Assembly: GCF_009753715.1 (NCBI RefSeq) | Contig: NZ_WQMS01000016.1 | Span: 186,001 to 250,000 of the forward strand | Length of the DNA stretch: 64,000 nucleotides | Direction: 5' to 3' | From: Sphingomonas horti | GTDB lineage: Bacteria; Pseudomonadota; Alphaproteobacteria; Sphingomonadales; Sphingomonadaceae | Part shown: positions 1 to 9,196 of the stretch, piece by piece | Position numbering within the stretch: position 1 is the stretch's first letter | Layout of the letters: each line of letters begins with the position of its first letter | Program-made: the position numbers and the translations under genes | Notes under the pieces: generated by a model | The model's database searches: none | Told to the model about the DNA's origin: nothing | What the model saw: the letters and a program-made list of their open reading frames with translations, nothing else

Positions 1-662
1 CGCTTGGCTTCCGCGACCCAGGCGTTGCCGGGCCCGACGATCACGTCGACCGGATCGATCCGGTCGGTCCCGTACGCGAGCGCCCCGATCGCCTGCGCGC
101 CGCCGATGCGCCAGATTTCCTCGATGCCGACCAGCGCCGCCGCCGCCAGCACGAGCGGATTGACCTCGCCTTTAGGCGTCGGCGTCACCATCGCCAGCCG
201 CTCGACTCCGGCGACCTTGGCGGGAATCGCGTTCATCAGCAGCGAACTCGGGTATGCCGCCCGTCCCCCGGGCACGTACAGCCCTGCCGCCTCGACCGGC
301 CGCCACCGTGCGCCAATCCGCACGCCTGCGGCGTCGACTTCGTCGCGATCCGCCGGCCGTTGCTTTTCGTGATAGGCAGCGATGCGCGCGGCAGCGAGCT
401 CCAGCGCCTCGCGCAGATCGGGCCTGAGCGCATCGAGCGCCGCCCCGCATTCCGCCGCATCGATCTGCCAGCCGCTCGTTTCGAGGTCGTGGCCATCGAA
501 CGCTTGTGTGTAGTCGCGCAGCGCAGCGTCGCCTTCTGCACGCACGCGAGAGAGAATCCCGAGCACGTCAAGCGACACGTTGGCATCTGCCTCGCACCGC
601 GCATTCACCAGCGCGTCGAAGCGGGCGCGGAAATCGGGATCGGAGGCGGAAAGGCGGATCAT
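1..662 (-). CDS. hisD: Histidinol dehydrogenase, 5' part (runs off window)
   Basis: The first 220 codons are visible and the gene continues beyond base 1. The reading frame gives a typical HisD N-terminal half, including [22 protein letters not shown], the [19 protein letters not shown] segment and the [14 protein letters not shown] segment, which belong to the NAD/substrate-binding core. HisD oxidises L-histidinol to L-histidine in two NAD-dependent steps in the cytoplasm. The start ATG at 660-662 overlaps the hisG stop (ATGA), so the two are translationally coupled. The C-terminal zinc ligands lie outside the window. Confidence 0.95.
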   Translation of the reverse strand, partial: MIRLSASDPDFRARFDALVNARCEADANVSLDVLGILSRVRAEGDAALRDYTQAFDGHDLETSGWQIDAAECGAALDALRPDLREALELAAARIAAYHEKQRPADRDEVDAAGVRIGARWRPVEAAGLYVPGGRAAYPSSLLMNAIPAKVAGVERLAMVTPTPKGEVNPLVLAAAALVGIEEIWRIGGAQAIGALAYGTDRIDPVDVIVGPGNAWVAEAK

Positions 663-1309
663 CGCACCGCCGCCCGGAACGCGTCTATCAGCGGCCCGAT
701 CTGCGGCGAGCGCATCTTGAACGCCGCGCGGTTGGCGATCAGGCGCGCGCTGACCTCGGCGATGACCTCAACCTCGACCAGCCCGTTCTCCCTGAGCGTG
801 CGGCCGGAGGACACCAGGTCGACGATCCGGCTGGACAGGCCGAGCAGCGGCGCCAGCTCCATCGCGCCATTGAGCTTCACGCATTCGGCCTGCACGCCCC
901 GCGCCTCGAAATGCCGGCGGGTCAGCGCCGGATATTTGGTCGCGACGCGGACGTGGCTCCATTCGCGCGGGTCGTCCAGCGCGGCGAGCGTCGCCGGCTC
1001 GGCCACCGATACGCGGCAGCGCCCGATGCCGAGGTCGACCGGCGCGTAGAGCTCGGAATAGTCGAACTCCATCAGCACGTCGGAGCCGACGATCCCCAGT
1101 TGCGCGGCACCGTGCGCGACGAAGGTCGCGACGTCGAACGCACGCACGCGGATCAGCGAGATGTCCGGCCGGTTGGTCGCGAAGCGGAGCGCGCGGCTGG
1201 CTTCATCGGCAAAGGCGGGCTCAGGCTTGATCCCGGCGCGCGCGAGCAAGGGGAGTGCCTCGTCGAGGATGCGCCCCTTCGGCACGGCGATGATGACGGG
1301 ATCGGCCAT
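659..1309 (-). CDS. hisG: ATP phosphoribosyltransferase catalytic subunit, short form
   Basis: 216 residues beginning [22 protein letters not shown], the signature start of HisG, which condenses ATP with PRPP in the first step of histidine synthesis. The phosphoribosyl-binding segment is seen near the middle ([10 protein letters not shown]). Its length matches the short HisG form, which lacks the C-terminal ACT-like regulatory domain and in known systems needs the HisZ partner. No hisZ is in this window. It overlaps hisD by 4 bases. No clear Shine-Dalgarno precedes the ATG, which lies 38 bases downstream of a small gene on the same strand. Confidence 0.95.
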   Translation of the reverse strand: MADPVIIAVPKGRILDEALPLLARAGIKPEPAFADEASRALRFATNRPDISLIRVRAFDVATFVAHGAAQLGIVGSDVLMEFDYSELYAPVDLGIGRCRVSVAEPATLAALDDPREWSHVRVATKYPALTRRHFEARGVQAECVKLNGAMELAPLLGLSSRIVDLVSSGRTLRENGLVEVEVIAEVSARLIANRAAFKMRSPQIGPLIDAFRAAVR

Positions 1310-1347
1310 GGCCGGGCGGCTTTAGAGGTGCCGCCACCGCCGGGCAA

Positions 1348-1578
1348 CTAACGCTGCCGCGGCTTCGTGTCGTTGAGCGCAATCTGGTTGGTGACTGAGC
1401 GGCAGCTCGCCATCAGTTCGGGGAAGTCGAGGTCGCCGTTCCTGATCAGCTCGGCTTCGGCGGCCTGCTGGCATTGGGCCATCGTTTCGAAGCGCGTGTC
1501 GACGATGCGGGCCTGCGTGCATTGATAGCCGCCGTCGCCGCAGCCCATGATCGCCATCACGTAAATGAACGGGCCCAT
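1348..1578 (-). CDS. Small hypothetical Cys-containing membrane or exported protein
   Basis: 76 residues from the ATG at 1578, chosen because GAGGAG lies a good distance upstream; a longer frame starts at 1629 without such a site. The N-terminus (MGPFIYVMAIMGC) is hydrophobic and could be a signal or single membrane segment. Three cysteines occur at about residues 12, 19 and 35, with a fourth near residue 57. The remainder is polar with a Gln/Ala/Glu-rich helix. No family recognised. It lies just upstream of hisG on the same strand and diverges from the ABC exporter. Confidence 0.6.
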   Translation of the reverse strand: MGPFIYVMAIMGCGDGGYQCTQARIVDTRFETMAQCQQAAEAELIRNGDLDFPELMASCRSVTNQIALNDTKPRQR

Positions 1579-1607
1579 CGCCACTCTCCTCGGGAGCGAC
1601 TCAACCA

Positions 1608-3473
1608 ATGACATTGCGACCGGTTGCATTGGTTTCGCGCGCGGTCCTCCCTACATCGACGAGGATGTCGAAATCTGTGACCGGGGGCACATCGGACGAC
1701 CGGCTCAGCTGGGCGATGTTCCGCCGCTTCCTTCCCTATCTGTGGCCGGAGCATGAGCCGGCGATCCGCAGGCGCGTCGTCGCCTCGCTGGCGCTGATCC
1801 TGATCGCGAAGGCGACGACGCTGCTGATGCCGTTCGCCTACAAAGGCGCGATCGACCGGATGGCGCCGGGGCTGGAGCCGGGCGCCGCCCTCGCGGTCGC
1901 GCTGGTCGTCGCCTATGCGGCCGCCCGCTTCGGCGGCGTGTTCTTCGACAATGTGCGGAACACGATCTTCGAGCGGGTCGGCCAGGACGCGACGCAGCGG
2001 CTGGCGACCCATGTGTTCCGGCACCTGCACGACCTGTCGCTGCGCTTCCACCTGGAGCGGCGGACGGGCGCCGTCACCAAGGTGATCGAGCGCGGCACCA
2101 AGAGCATCGACGTGATGCTCTATTTCCTGCTGTTCAACATCGGCCCGACCGTGATCGAGCTGGGCGCGGTCGCGGTGATCTTCTGGGTCAAATTCGGTTT
2201 CGGCATGGTCGCGGCGACGTTCAGTATGGTGGCGGCGTACATCCTTTTTACCCGCAAGGTGACCGACTGGCGCGCGAAGCTGCGCGAGCAGATGAACGAG
2301 CTCGACACCGGCGCGGTCGCGAAGGCGGTCGATTCGCTGCTGAACTACGAGACGGTCAAATATTTCAACGCCGAGGACCGTGAGGCCGCGCGCTACGAAA
2401 AGGCCGCGCGCGCCTATGCCGATGCCGCAGTCAAGTCCGAGAACTCGCTCGCCTGGCTCAATATCGGCCAGTCGCTGATCACCAACCTGATGATGGCGGG
2501 CGCGATGGGCTTCACGGTCTGGGGGTGGAGCAAGGGCCGCTTCACGCCCGGCGACGTGGTGCTGGTGAACACGCTGCTCGCCCAGCTGTTCCGGCCATTG
2601 GACATGCTCGGCATGGTCTATCGCACGATCCGCCAAGGGCTGATCGACATGGCGGCGATGTTCAACCTGATCGACACCAATGCCGAAGTCGTCGACGTGC
2701 CCAACGCCCAGCCGCTGATCGTCAGCGAGGGCCGGGTGAAGTTCGACAATGTCCGCTTCGGCTATGAATCGGGCCGGCCAATCCTGAAGGGCGTCAGCTT
2801 CCTGGTGCCCGGCGGCAAGACGCTGGCGATCGTCGGGCCGTCGGGCGCCGGCAAGTCAACGATCGCGCGGCTGCTGTTCCGCTTTTACGACGTGAGCGGC
2901 GGCAGCATCTCGATCGACGGGCAGGATATCGGCCGCGTGCAGCAGCGGACGCTGCGCGCCAATATCGGCATCGTCCCGCAGGACACGGTGCTGTTCAACG
3001 ACACGATCGGCTACAATATCGGCTATGGCCGCGCCGGGGCGACCCAGGACGAGATCGAGGCTGCGGCACAGGGCGCTGCGATCCACGGCTTCGTTTCGAA
3101 GCTGCCGGAGGGCTACCGATCCCAGGTCGGCGAGCGCGGGCTGAAGCTGTCGGGCGGCGAAAAGCAGCGCGTCGCGATCGCTCGCACCTTGCTGAAGGAC
3201 CCGCCGATCCTGATCCTCGACGAAGCGACCAGCGCGCTCGACAGCCGCACCGAAAGCGCGATCCAGCGTACGCTGCGCGACGTGTCGGAGCGCCGCACCA
3301 CGATCGTCATCGCCCACCGCCTGTCGACGATCGTCGACGCCGACGAGATCGTCGTGCTGAACGAAGGCCGCGTCGCCGAACGCGGCACCCACGCCAGCCT
3401 GCTGCGGCAGGGCGGGCTCTACGCGGAGATGTGGGCGCGCCAGGCGGCGGAAGCGGAGATGGCGGAGGCATAG
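1608..3473 (+). CDS. Atm1-type ABC half-transporter (membrane + ATPase)
   Basis: 621-residue half-transporter. The membrane domain (about residues 45-335) carries the Atm1/ABCB7 hallmark SLLNYETVKYFNAE. The ATPase domain follows, with Walker A GPSGAGKST near 409, signature LSGGEKQR near 514, Walker B ILILDEATSALD near 534 and the H-loop IVIAHRLST. Relatives export glutathione-linked or sulfur/metal compounds across the inner membrane as homodimers. The start is uncertain: ATG 1608 has a weak GGGAG upstream, while ATG 1665 or 1716 would leave a more usual N-terminus and a wider gap to the divergent gene at 1578. Confidence 0.9.
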   Translation: MTLRPVALVSRAVLPTSTRMSKSVTGGTSDDRLSWAMFRRFLPYLWPEHEPAIRRRVVASLALILIAKATTLLMPFAYKGAIDRMAPGLEPGAALAVALVVAYAAARFGGVFFDNVRNTIFERVGQDATQRLATHVFRHLHDLSLRFHLERRTGAVTKVIERGTKSIDVMLYFLLFNIGPTVIELGAVAVIFWVKFGFGMVAATFSMVAAYILFTRKVTDWRAKLREQMNELDTGAVAKAVDSLLNYETVKYFNAEDREAARYEKAARAYADAAVKSENSLAWLNIGQSLITNLMMAGAMGFTVWGWSKGRFTPGDVVLVNTLLAQLFRPLDMLGMVYRTIRQGLIDMAAMFNLIDTNAEVVDVPNAQPLIVSEGRVKFDNVRFGYESGRPILKGVSFLVPGGKTLAIVGPSGAGKSTIARLLFRFYDVSGGSISIDGQDIGRVQQRTLRANIGIVPQDTVLFNDTIGYNIGYGRAGATQDEIEAAAQGAAIHGFVSKLPEGYRSQVGERGLKLSGGEKQRVAIARTLLKDPPILILDEATSALDSRTESAIQRTLRDVSERRTTIVIAHRLSTIVDADEIVVLNEGRVAERGTHASLLRQGGLYAEMWARQAAEAEMAEA

Positions 3474-3544
3474 CGCGGTCTCCAGAGACCGAACGGAATA
3501 AGAGGCAGCTTTACCCGAAACTCACGCCATGCCACCCGCGGTGC

Positions 3545-4582
3545 ATGAGCGAGCAAGACGTACGTGAAGCCTTCCGCAACCAGGCGATCTTCTGCGACCG
3601 CTCTGGCACGCCCGTCACTGCCGCCGTGGTGCGCGGGATCGCCGCGGCGCTGGATCGGTCGACCGAAACCGGCCGGCGCGTGCTTGATTGGCAGGGCGAT
3701 CCGCGCGGCAGCGGCGATTCGGTGCCGCTGCGGCTCGCCGGCGGCTTCCACGCGCTCGCGCGGCGCGGGGCCGACGAGCGGCTGTCGCGGCTCTACAGGG
3801 GTGAGCTCGAGGGCAGCGACGCCGTGGTCGCCGGCGTACTGCATCGCTTCGATGCGGAGCTCTCGTCCTGGCTCGATTCGCCACCGCAAACCAACGAGAC
3901 CGGCCGCGCCGCGCCGATCATGGCGGCGTTGCTGCTGCTCGCCGAAGACTATGGGCTGCCGTTCGAGCTGATCGAGCTGGGCGCGAGCGCCGGGCTCAAC
4001 CAGAACCTCGACCGCTTCGGCTATCGTCTCGGCGAAACGCAGGCGGGCTATGCCGAGTCGCCACTCCAGCTTGCGCCCGCATGGGAAGGCGGTTCGCCGC
4101 CTCAAGCCGAGGTCAGGGTCGTCTCTCGCTGCGCGATCGACCAGAGTCCGGTGCCGGTCGCCGATCCTGCGCAACGCGAGCGGCTGATGGCCTATTGCTG
4201 GGCCGACCAGGCGGAGCGCATCCAGCGGCTCGAAGCCGCGCTTGCGCTCGCCGCCGCGCACCCGCCCCGGGTCCAGCAGGCCGATGCCGCCGATTTTGTC
4301 GAGGCGGTGCTCTCTGAGCCGCAGGCGGACGGGGTCTGCCGGGTGATCTTCCACACCATTTTCTGGACCTATGTGCCGGCCGACAAGCAGGCGCGGGTGC
4401 GCTCTGCGCTGGCCAGAGCCGGCGAACGCGCGACGCGCGCGCGGCCACTCGCCTGGGCACGCTACGAGCTCAACGGGCAGGGCGGGGTCGCCGAGCTGCA
4501 CCTGACGCAGTGGCCCGGCGGGCGCGAACGGCATTTGGCGACCGGCCATCCGCACGGCAGCGCCATCGCCTGGCACGGTTAA
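3545..4582 (+). CDS. DUF2332 family protein
   Basis: 345 residues from the ATG at 3545. The layout matches DUF2332: an N-terminal segment with an AFRNQAIFC-type start, the LRLAGGFHALARRG segment, a central ELGASAGLNQNLDRF block resembling a nucleotide-binding glycine turn, and a C-terminal ELHLTQWPG...ATGHPHGSAIAW tail. Biochemical function is unknown. The gene sits alone, 71 bases after the ABC exporter and 49 bases before the HAD-domain gene. The family is widespread in alphaproteobacteria and actinobacteria. Confidence 0.85.
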   Translation: MSEQDVREAFRNQAIFCDRSGTPVTAAVVRGIAAALDRSTETGRRVLDWQGDPRGSGDSVPLRLAGGFHALARRGADERLSRLYRGELEGSDAVVAGVLHRFDAELSSWLDSPPQTNETGRAAPIMAALLLLAEDYGLPFELIELGASAGLNQNLDRFGYRLGETQAGYAESPLQLAPAWEGGSPPQAEVRVVSRCAIDQSPVPVADPAQRERLMAYCWADQAERIQRLEAALALAAAHPPRVQQADAADFVEAVLSEPQADGVCRVIFHTIFWTYVPADKQARVRSALARAGERATRARPLAWARYELNGQGGVAELHLTQWPGGRERHLATGHPHGSAIAWHG

Positions 4583-4631
4583 AGCCTTCTCAACCATCTT
4601 CCGCCAACAAGGGCGCCAAATCGAGGTGCCC

Positions 4632-6986
4632 ATGAAGATCCAGCTGCGTTCGTCCGAACTCTCCACCCTGCTCGACCAGGCGCCGCCGGGTGTGCGCTGG
4701 CTGTCGCTCGACTGTTTCGATACGCTCGTCTGGCGCGATACGGCGACGCCGGCCGATGTGTTCGCCGACCTCGATTTCCCCGGCGGCGCGATCGAGCCGC
4801 GGCGCCGCGCCGAAGACGCTGCGCGAGCTTGGGCCAAATTGTACCGCGACAGCTTCGAGGTGTCGCTTGATGATATCCACGAGCGGCTTCGGCCCGGCGG
4901 CGATGTCGCTGCCTCGGTCGAGGCCGAACTGGCTGCCGAAGCGCGCCACTGCTTCGGGTTCGAGCCGGTCAAGCAGCTGATCCGCGACGCCAAGGCGCGG
5001 GGGCTGGGCGTGATGATCGTGTCCGACACCTACCTGGACGAGGCCCAGCTGCGCGCACTGATCGCGACGGCGGCGGGCGCGGACATCGCGGCGCTGATCG
5101 ATCGCGTCTTCCCGTCGAGCGCTTATGGAATGAACAAGAGCGACGGGCTGTTCGGGCCGGTGCTGGAAGCGCTCGGCGCCGCGCCCGGCGAGCTGCTCCA
5201 TGTCGGCGACAATCCCGTTGCCGACCAGGTCGCGCCCAGCGAACTCGGGATCAACACGGTTCACCTGCTGCAATTCGACGACGCGGCCAGGGCGCGGCTT
5301 CGCCTCGAAGCGGCGGCCAGCGCGATGATCCAGCCGGACGTGCGCGTCACGCGGCCCGCATGGCAGCCGCACCGTCCGCTCGTTTCCCTCCGCGAGGAAT
5401 CGGACCCGGCCTTTGCGCTCGGCCACGATGTTCTGGGGCCGTTGCTGCAGACCTACGCCCATTGGCTGCGCGAGGAGCGGCGCGCGATCGCCGAGCGGAG
5501 CGGCCGGCGCACGCACCTGTTGTTCCTGCTGCGCGACGGCTTTCTTCCCGGCCGGGTGTTCGAAGAGCTGTTCGCCGACGAGCCCGCTCGGCTGGTCGAG
5601 ATCAGCCGCCACACCGCCGCAGGCGCCAGCCTGGTCGACGAGGCGGCGGTGCGGGCCCGCCTTTTTCACGAAGGCAAGTACATCTCCGTGGGGATGCTGG
5701 CGGGGCAGTTTCACTTCAAGCAAGGCGAGCTTGCGAAGCTGAAGCTTGACGAGCTGGCCGACGATCCGGACTTCGTCGCGACCGTGCTGCGGCCCGAGAT
5801 GCTGCGCCAGATCGTCCATCGTTCAGCGCGGTTCGCGGATCGGCTGATGGCGCACCTCAAGCGCGTCGGCGTCGCGGAAGGCGATGCCGTCATATTCGCC
5901 GACCTCGGTTACCAGGGTTCCGTTCAGGATCAGATCGCCCCGATGCTGGTCGAGCGCATGGGGCTTCAGGTGGCCGGTCGCTACCTGCTGCTGCGCGAAG
6001 GCCAGCAGACCGGCCTCGACAAGCGGGGGCTGATCGATGCGCGCCATTATGATCAAAGGGTGCTCGACTCGCTGTTCGGCCCCATCGCGGTGCTTGAGCA
6101 GCTCTGCACGATCGCGCAGGGATCGGTCGTCGACTATAAATTCGACGGTACGCCGGTCCGGAAAGTGGCGGGAATCAAGTCCGCCCAGAGCGCGACGCGT
6201 GATCGGGCGCAGGCCGGGGCGGTCGCCTTCGCCCGCCGCAGCAAGGACGTCGCCTTGCCGGGAGACTTCGAGCCGTGGCGCATCGCGGCCGGGGCATCGC
6301 TCGCGCGGCTGCTGTACCTGCCGACGCCGGAAGAAGTGGAGGTGCTTCTCCGCTTCGATCACGACGTGAATCTCGGCACCGAAGCGTTGGTTCCGCTGGT
6401 CGACTCGGAAGCGGCCGTCGCCGGCCTCAGATCGCGCGGCCTTCCCTATCTGATGCACGCCAATCGCATCTACATCCCGGGCGAGATTCGCGGGCAGGGC
6501 CTGTCGCTCAACCTGTCGATGCTCGCCTGGTGCCGCTACGGCTTGGAGATTACGACCGGCGACATGGCCGGCTTCCCGATGACGCTCCCGGTGATCATCG
6601 CGGACGCGCAGGGCCAGACCCTGACCGAGATCGAAGCGCATCCGACCCATGACGGCTATTATGCGATGGCGGTGCCGATGGGCGCCGGGCGGTTCACGGT
6701 CGGCGTGCAATGGGGCGCCGTGCTCGAATGCGTGCAGATCGAATCGGCCCGCGTCCATATCGTCGAAAGCTTCGGCACCAAGGGCGACGGGCTGTCGGTG
6801 CCGGCGACGCCGGTCCATGACGGCATGGAGACGCTCGCGCCGGGCCTGTATCGCTGCACCAGCCTGGCGTCGCTGACCATGGTCCCGCCGCCAGGACTGA
6901 AGCGCGATGTCGACGTGATGTTGTACATCGTCTTCCGCCCGGTCGTGCGGCGCGGCGAAGCGGCGGACGTCAGGCAGGCAGCCTGA
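4632..6986 (+). CDS. Large HAD-domain protein (COG5610-like)
   Basis: 784 residues from ATG 4632, preceded by CGAGG at 5 bases; a GTG at 4626 would add two residues. Residues 1-230 form a HAD phosphatase-type domain: motif I SLDCFDTL (putative nucleophile Asp27, with Phe rather than Asp two residues on), motif II VMIVSDTYLDE, a lysine in MNKSDG and motif IV LLHVGDNPVADQ. The remaining 550 residues are not a family I recognise, but include repeated HAD-associated patterns (LFLLRDGFLPGRVF, VIFADLGYQGSVQDQ). Such proteins often occur in surface-polysaccharide regions, and a GT87-like transferase follows 8 bases later, suggesting a shared glycan role. The substrate is unknown. Confidence 0.75.
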   Translation: MKIQLRSSELSTLLDQAPPGVRWLSLDCFDTLVWRDTATPADVFADLDFPGGAIEPRRRAEDAARAWAKLYRDSFEVSLDDIHERLRPGGDVAASVEAELAAEARHCFGFEPVKQLIRDAKARGLGVMIVSDTYLDEAQLRALIATAAGADIAALIDRVFPSSAYGMNKSDGLFGPVLEALGAAPGELLHVGDNPVADQVAPSELGINTVHLLQFDDAARARLRLEAAASAMIQPDVRVTRPAWQPHRPLVSLREESDPAFALGHDVLGPLLQTYAHWLREERRAIAERSGRRTHLLFLLRDGFLPGRVFEELFADEPARLVEISRHTAAGASLVDEAAVRARLFHEGKYISVGMLAGQFHFKQGELAKLKLDELADDPDFVATVLRPEMLRQIVHRSARFADRLMAHLKRVGVAEGDAVIFADLGYQGSVQDQIAPMLVERMGLQVAGRYLLLREGQQTGLDKRGLIDARHYDQRVLDSLFGPIAVLEQLCTIAQGSVVDYKFDGTPVRKVAGIKSAQSATRDRAQAGAVAFARRSKDVALPGDFEPWRIAAGASLARLLYLPTPEEVEVLLRFDHDVNLGTEALVPLVDSEAAVAGLRSRGLPYLMHANRIYIPGEIRGQGLSLNLSMLAWCRYGLEITTGDMAGFPMTLPVIIADAQGQTLTEIEAHPTHDGYYAMAVPMGAGRFTVGVQWGAVLECVQIESARVHIVESFGTKGDGLSVPATPVHDGMETLAPGLYRCTSLASLTMVPPPGLKRDVDVMLYIVFRPVVRRGEAADVRQAA

Positions 6987-6994
6987 TCGATTCG

Positions 6995-8266
6995 ATGCGC
7001 GGCCATGCTCTCCGGCCGATAGCGCTCGCGGCGGCTCTCGGCGCCGGTCTGCTGGTCCTCGCCGTCTCGCAGCTGGGCAATCTGTTCCAGGTCGACGCGA
7101 CGACCTTCTACGCCGCCGGCCGCATGTGGCTGGACGGGCTCGATCCCTATGGACCGCAGTTCGCGGCCTATGCGGCGGCGCACGGCCTGCCGCCGCAGTT
7201 CGTGTGGGTCTATCCGCCGCAATGGTGGCTGATCGCGACCGGACTGGCGTGCCTTGCGCCGCATCACGCGTTCCTGGCATGGAAGGCCGCCAACCTGGTG
7301 CTACTGGGCGGCGCCGCGATCCTAGCCTGGCTGGCCGCGAACGGTCCCGGTCGGCCCGTTCCTCCCGCCGCGGCGATCGCCTTCCTGCTGTTCGCGTGCT
7401 TCTCGGATGCCGCGCTGGCCGGGTTCGATCTGGGCCAGACCAATGTCCTCGTCCTGTTCGGCTTCGCCGCGATGATGTTCGGGCTCCGTCGGGGCAATGC
7501 GGCCATATCGGGCCTGGGCCTGACATTGCTGCTGCTCAAGCCCCAGTTCGGGCTGATCTTCGCAGCGGTCGCCCTGTCCAGGCGGGAGCTGCGCCGTCCG
7601 GCCATGCTGGCGCTGGCAGCGACCGGCCTGCTGTGTCTTCCGCTCATCGTCGTGTCCGGGCTCGGCGGCTTTGCCGAAAGCATGGAGCGCCTGCTCGCCA
7701 ATCTCTCCGTCTATCCGACATTGAAATGGAACCGGCCGCTGGAGCTGGCGGGGCTGGACTTTGTTGCCGCGCTGAGCGGCGGTCCCGAGCTGTCGGCGCT
7801 GCTTTACGTCGCTCTCGCGATCGGCAGCTGCCTGCTCGCGCTCCGCCGCCACGGGCCGATCGAGGACGTCTGGATCGCCACGGTTGCCGCCGCGGTCTTC
7901 GTGCTGCCGCTCCACGGCTATGACTTCTTGCTGGCCGGGACCCTGTTGCTGCTGATCCGGCATCTCCGGCGCTGGGCGGCGGTGTGCCTGTGCCTTGCCC
8001 TCGGCCTCGTCTTCCGTCCGATCAATTTCGCTCTGCTGATCGGGGCGGGGCCGGTCCCGTATGAGCAGGTCTGGCCCAGCACGATCGCCTATATGGCGTC
8101 CTACACTCTCGCGGGCCTCCTCATCTTCGTGGCCGGCCTGTCGGGGCGGACGTCATACGGCGCGCTGGTCGACCTCCCGGATGGCGGTCATGACCCGGTC
8201 CGGCGCGACCCAATGGACCATGTGACCGTGCCTCTCCAGCCGGTGAAGGCTGCTCTGCGGCAATAG
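6995..8266 (+). CDS. GT87/DUF2029-type membrane glycosyltransferase
   Basis: 423 residues, mostly hydrophobic with about nine to eleven membrane segments. After the first helix comes FQVDATTFYAAGRMWLDGLDPYGPQF, the acidic/aromatic loop typical of GT87 (DUF2029), where polyprenyl-phosphate-sugar-dependent transferases place catalytic acids on the outer face. A second loop has WVYPPQWWL. The gene begins 8 bases after the HAD protein, so they probably form an operon. Its last 114 bases overlap the 3' end of the convergent alpha/beta hydrolase gene, and the final 40 residues are hydrophilic and may be an extension. Sugar donor and acceptor are unknown. Confidence 0.8.
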   Translation: MRGHALRPIALAAALGAGLLVLAVSQLGNLFQVDATTFYAAGRMWLDGLDPYGPQFAAYAAAHGLPPQFVWVYPPQWWLIATGLACLAPHHAFLAWKAANLVLLGGAAILAWLAANGPGRPVPPAAAIAFLLFACFSDAALAGFDLGQTNVLVLFGFAAMMFGLRRGNAAISGLGLTLLLLKPQFGLIFAAVALSRRELRRPAMLALAATGLLCLPLIVVSGLGGFAESMERLLANLSVYPTLKWNRPLELAGLDFVAALSGGPELSALLYVALAIGSCLLALRRHGPIEDVWIATVAAAVFVLPLHGYDFLLAGTLLLLIRHLRRWAAVCLCLALGLVFRPINFALLIGAGPVPYEQVWPSTIAYMASYTLAGLLIFVAGLSGRTSYGALVDLPDGGHDPVRRDPMDHVTVPLQPVKAALRQ

Positions 8267-9103
8267 CCGGTGCAGCCGCTCGGCCTGCGCAAAAGGTACC
8301 AGCCGGTCACCAACGCCGGCAACGATCGCGACCGGAAGCTGCAGCTCGGCATAACGCTTAGAGAGTCGAAGCTCGGCAAGCTGCAGAAGCCCGGCATCGC
8401 CTGCCGTCGCCCGGATGTGGCTTGGCCTCAGCCCCAGCTCGGCCGGGAAGGCGGCGAAGGCCGCAGGCACCGGATCGGGCGCGAAGATCTGCTCGACAAT
8501 TCGGGCGCGCGCGGCGCGGGCCAGCAGCGGCATCGCCGTGTTTGCCAGCAAGGTGCCGAGGATCGGCAGCGCCGGCACAGCGAGCAGCATCGGTTCCGCC
8601 CGCATCACCGGGAAATAGGGGCCGGCGAGCAGCACCAGCCCGGCCACGTCCCGCGGATGCCCGAGCGCCAGGGCGAGTGCGGGCAGAGTGCCCCAGCTGT
8701 GCCCCAGCACAAGCGGCCGCTCGATGCCGAGCCCGGCGAGCGCGCCGCGGATCAGGGCCGCCTGCGCTTCAGGCGTGGACAATCGGCCGCCGGGCCTCTC
8801 GCTATAGCCGTAGCCGGGGCGATCGAACGCGATCACCCGGTATTGCGCGGCGGCGCGATCGACGAGGCCGGAGCCGAGAAGGTCCTGCACCAGCGCCGCC
8901 ATGCCGTGCAACATCACCAGGGGCCGGCCCGCGCCGCGCTCGACATAATGCAGCCGGACGCCATCGACTTCGACGAAGCGGCCGGCCGGCGGCGTTGCCG
9001 CCTCGGCGTCACGGGCCCGGCGGCGATTGTAGAGCGCGGCCGCGCCCAAAGCCGCTGCGGCCAGGCCCAGCTTCGCAATCGGGGGCGTTTTTCGCTCTGC
9101 CAT
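8153..9103 (-). CDS. Alpha/beta hydrolase
   Basis: 316 residues from the ATG at 9103; an earlier in-frame start at 9130 would run into the fliC terminator and is not preferred. An N-terminal hydrophobic stretch (AKLGLAAAALGAAALY) may anchor it. The fold shows the oxyanion strand MLHGMAALVQD, the nucleophile elbow GHSWG (Ser136), a likely acid in GVGDRLVPF and the catalytic His in the HGHMVHW tail. Substrate cannot be told from sequence. The 3' end overlaps the convergent GT87 gene by 114 bases, and the catalytic His lies inside the overlap, so this reading frame is real there. Confidence 0.88.
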   Translation of the reverse strand: MAERKTPPIAKLGLAAAALGAAALYNRRRARDAEAATPPAGRFVEVDGVRLHYVERGAGRPLVMLHGMAALVQDLLGSGLVDRAAAQYRVIAFDRPGYGYSERPGGRLSTPEAQAALIRGALAGLGIERPLVLGHSWGTLPALALALGHPRDVAGLVLLAGPYFPVMRAEPMLLAVPALPILGTLLANTAMPLLARAARARIVEQIFAPDPVPAAFAAFPAELGLRPSHIRATAGDAGLLQLAELRLSKRYAELQLPVAIVAGVGDRLVPFAQAERLHRLLPQSSLHRLERHGHMVHWVAPDRVMTAIREVDQRAV

Positions 9104-9128
9104 GGCCGTTTGTCGGCCCGCGGCTGCC

Positions 9129-9163
9129 AAAAGAAAACCCCCGGCGCCGCAGGGCGCCGGGGG
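9129..9163 (-). terminator. Rho-independent terminator after flagellin gene
   Basis: On the minus strand an 11-base GC stem (arms 9153-9163 and 9138-9148, loop of 4) is followed by TTTTCTTTT. It lies 34 bases past the flagellin stop and before the start of the hydrolase gene, so it ends fliC transcription. Confidence 0.9.
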
Positions 9164-9196
9164 CTTGGAACGCTTACGCTACTGGTGCGAAGCCGT

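Noticed and set aside
1557-2636. Long minus-strand open frame through the ABC transporter gene
   Set aside because: High-GC shadow of the transporter reading frame with Arg/His/Gln-rich composition and no family match.
3476-3491. Short hairpin after the ABC exporter (CGGTCTC/GAGACCG)
   Set aside because: Stem of 7 with a 2-base loop and no T-run; too weak to call a terminator.
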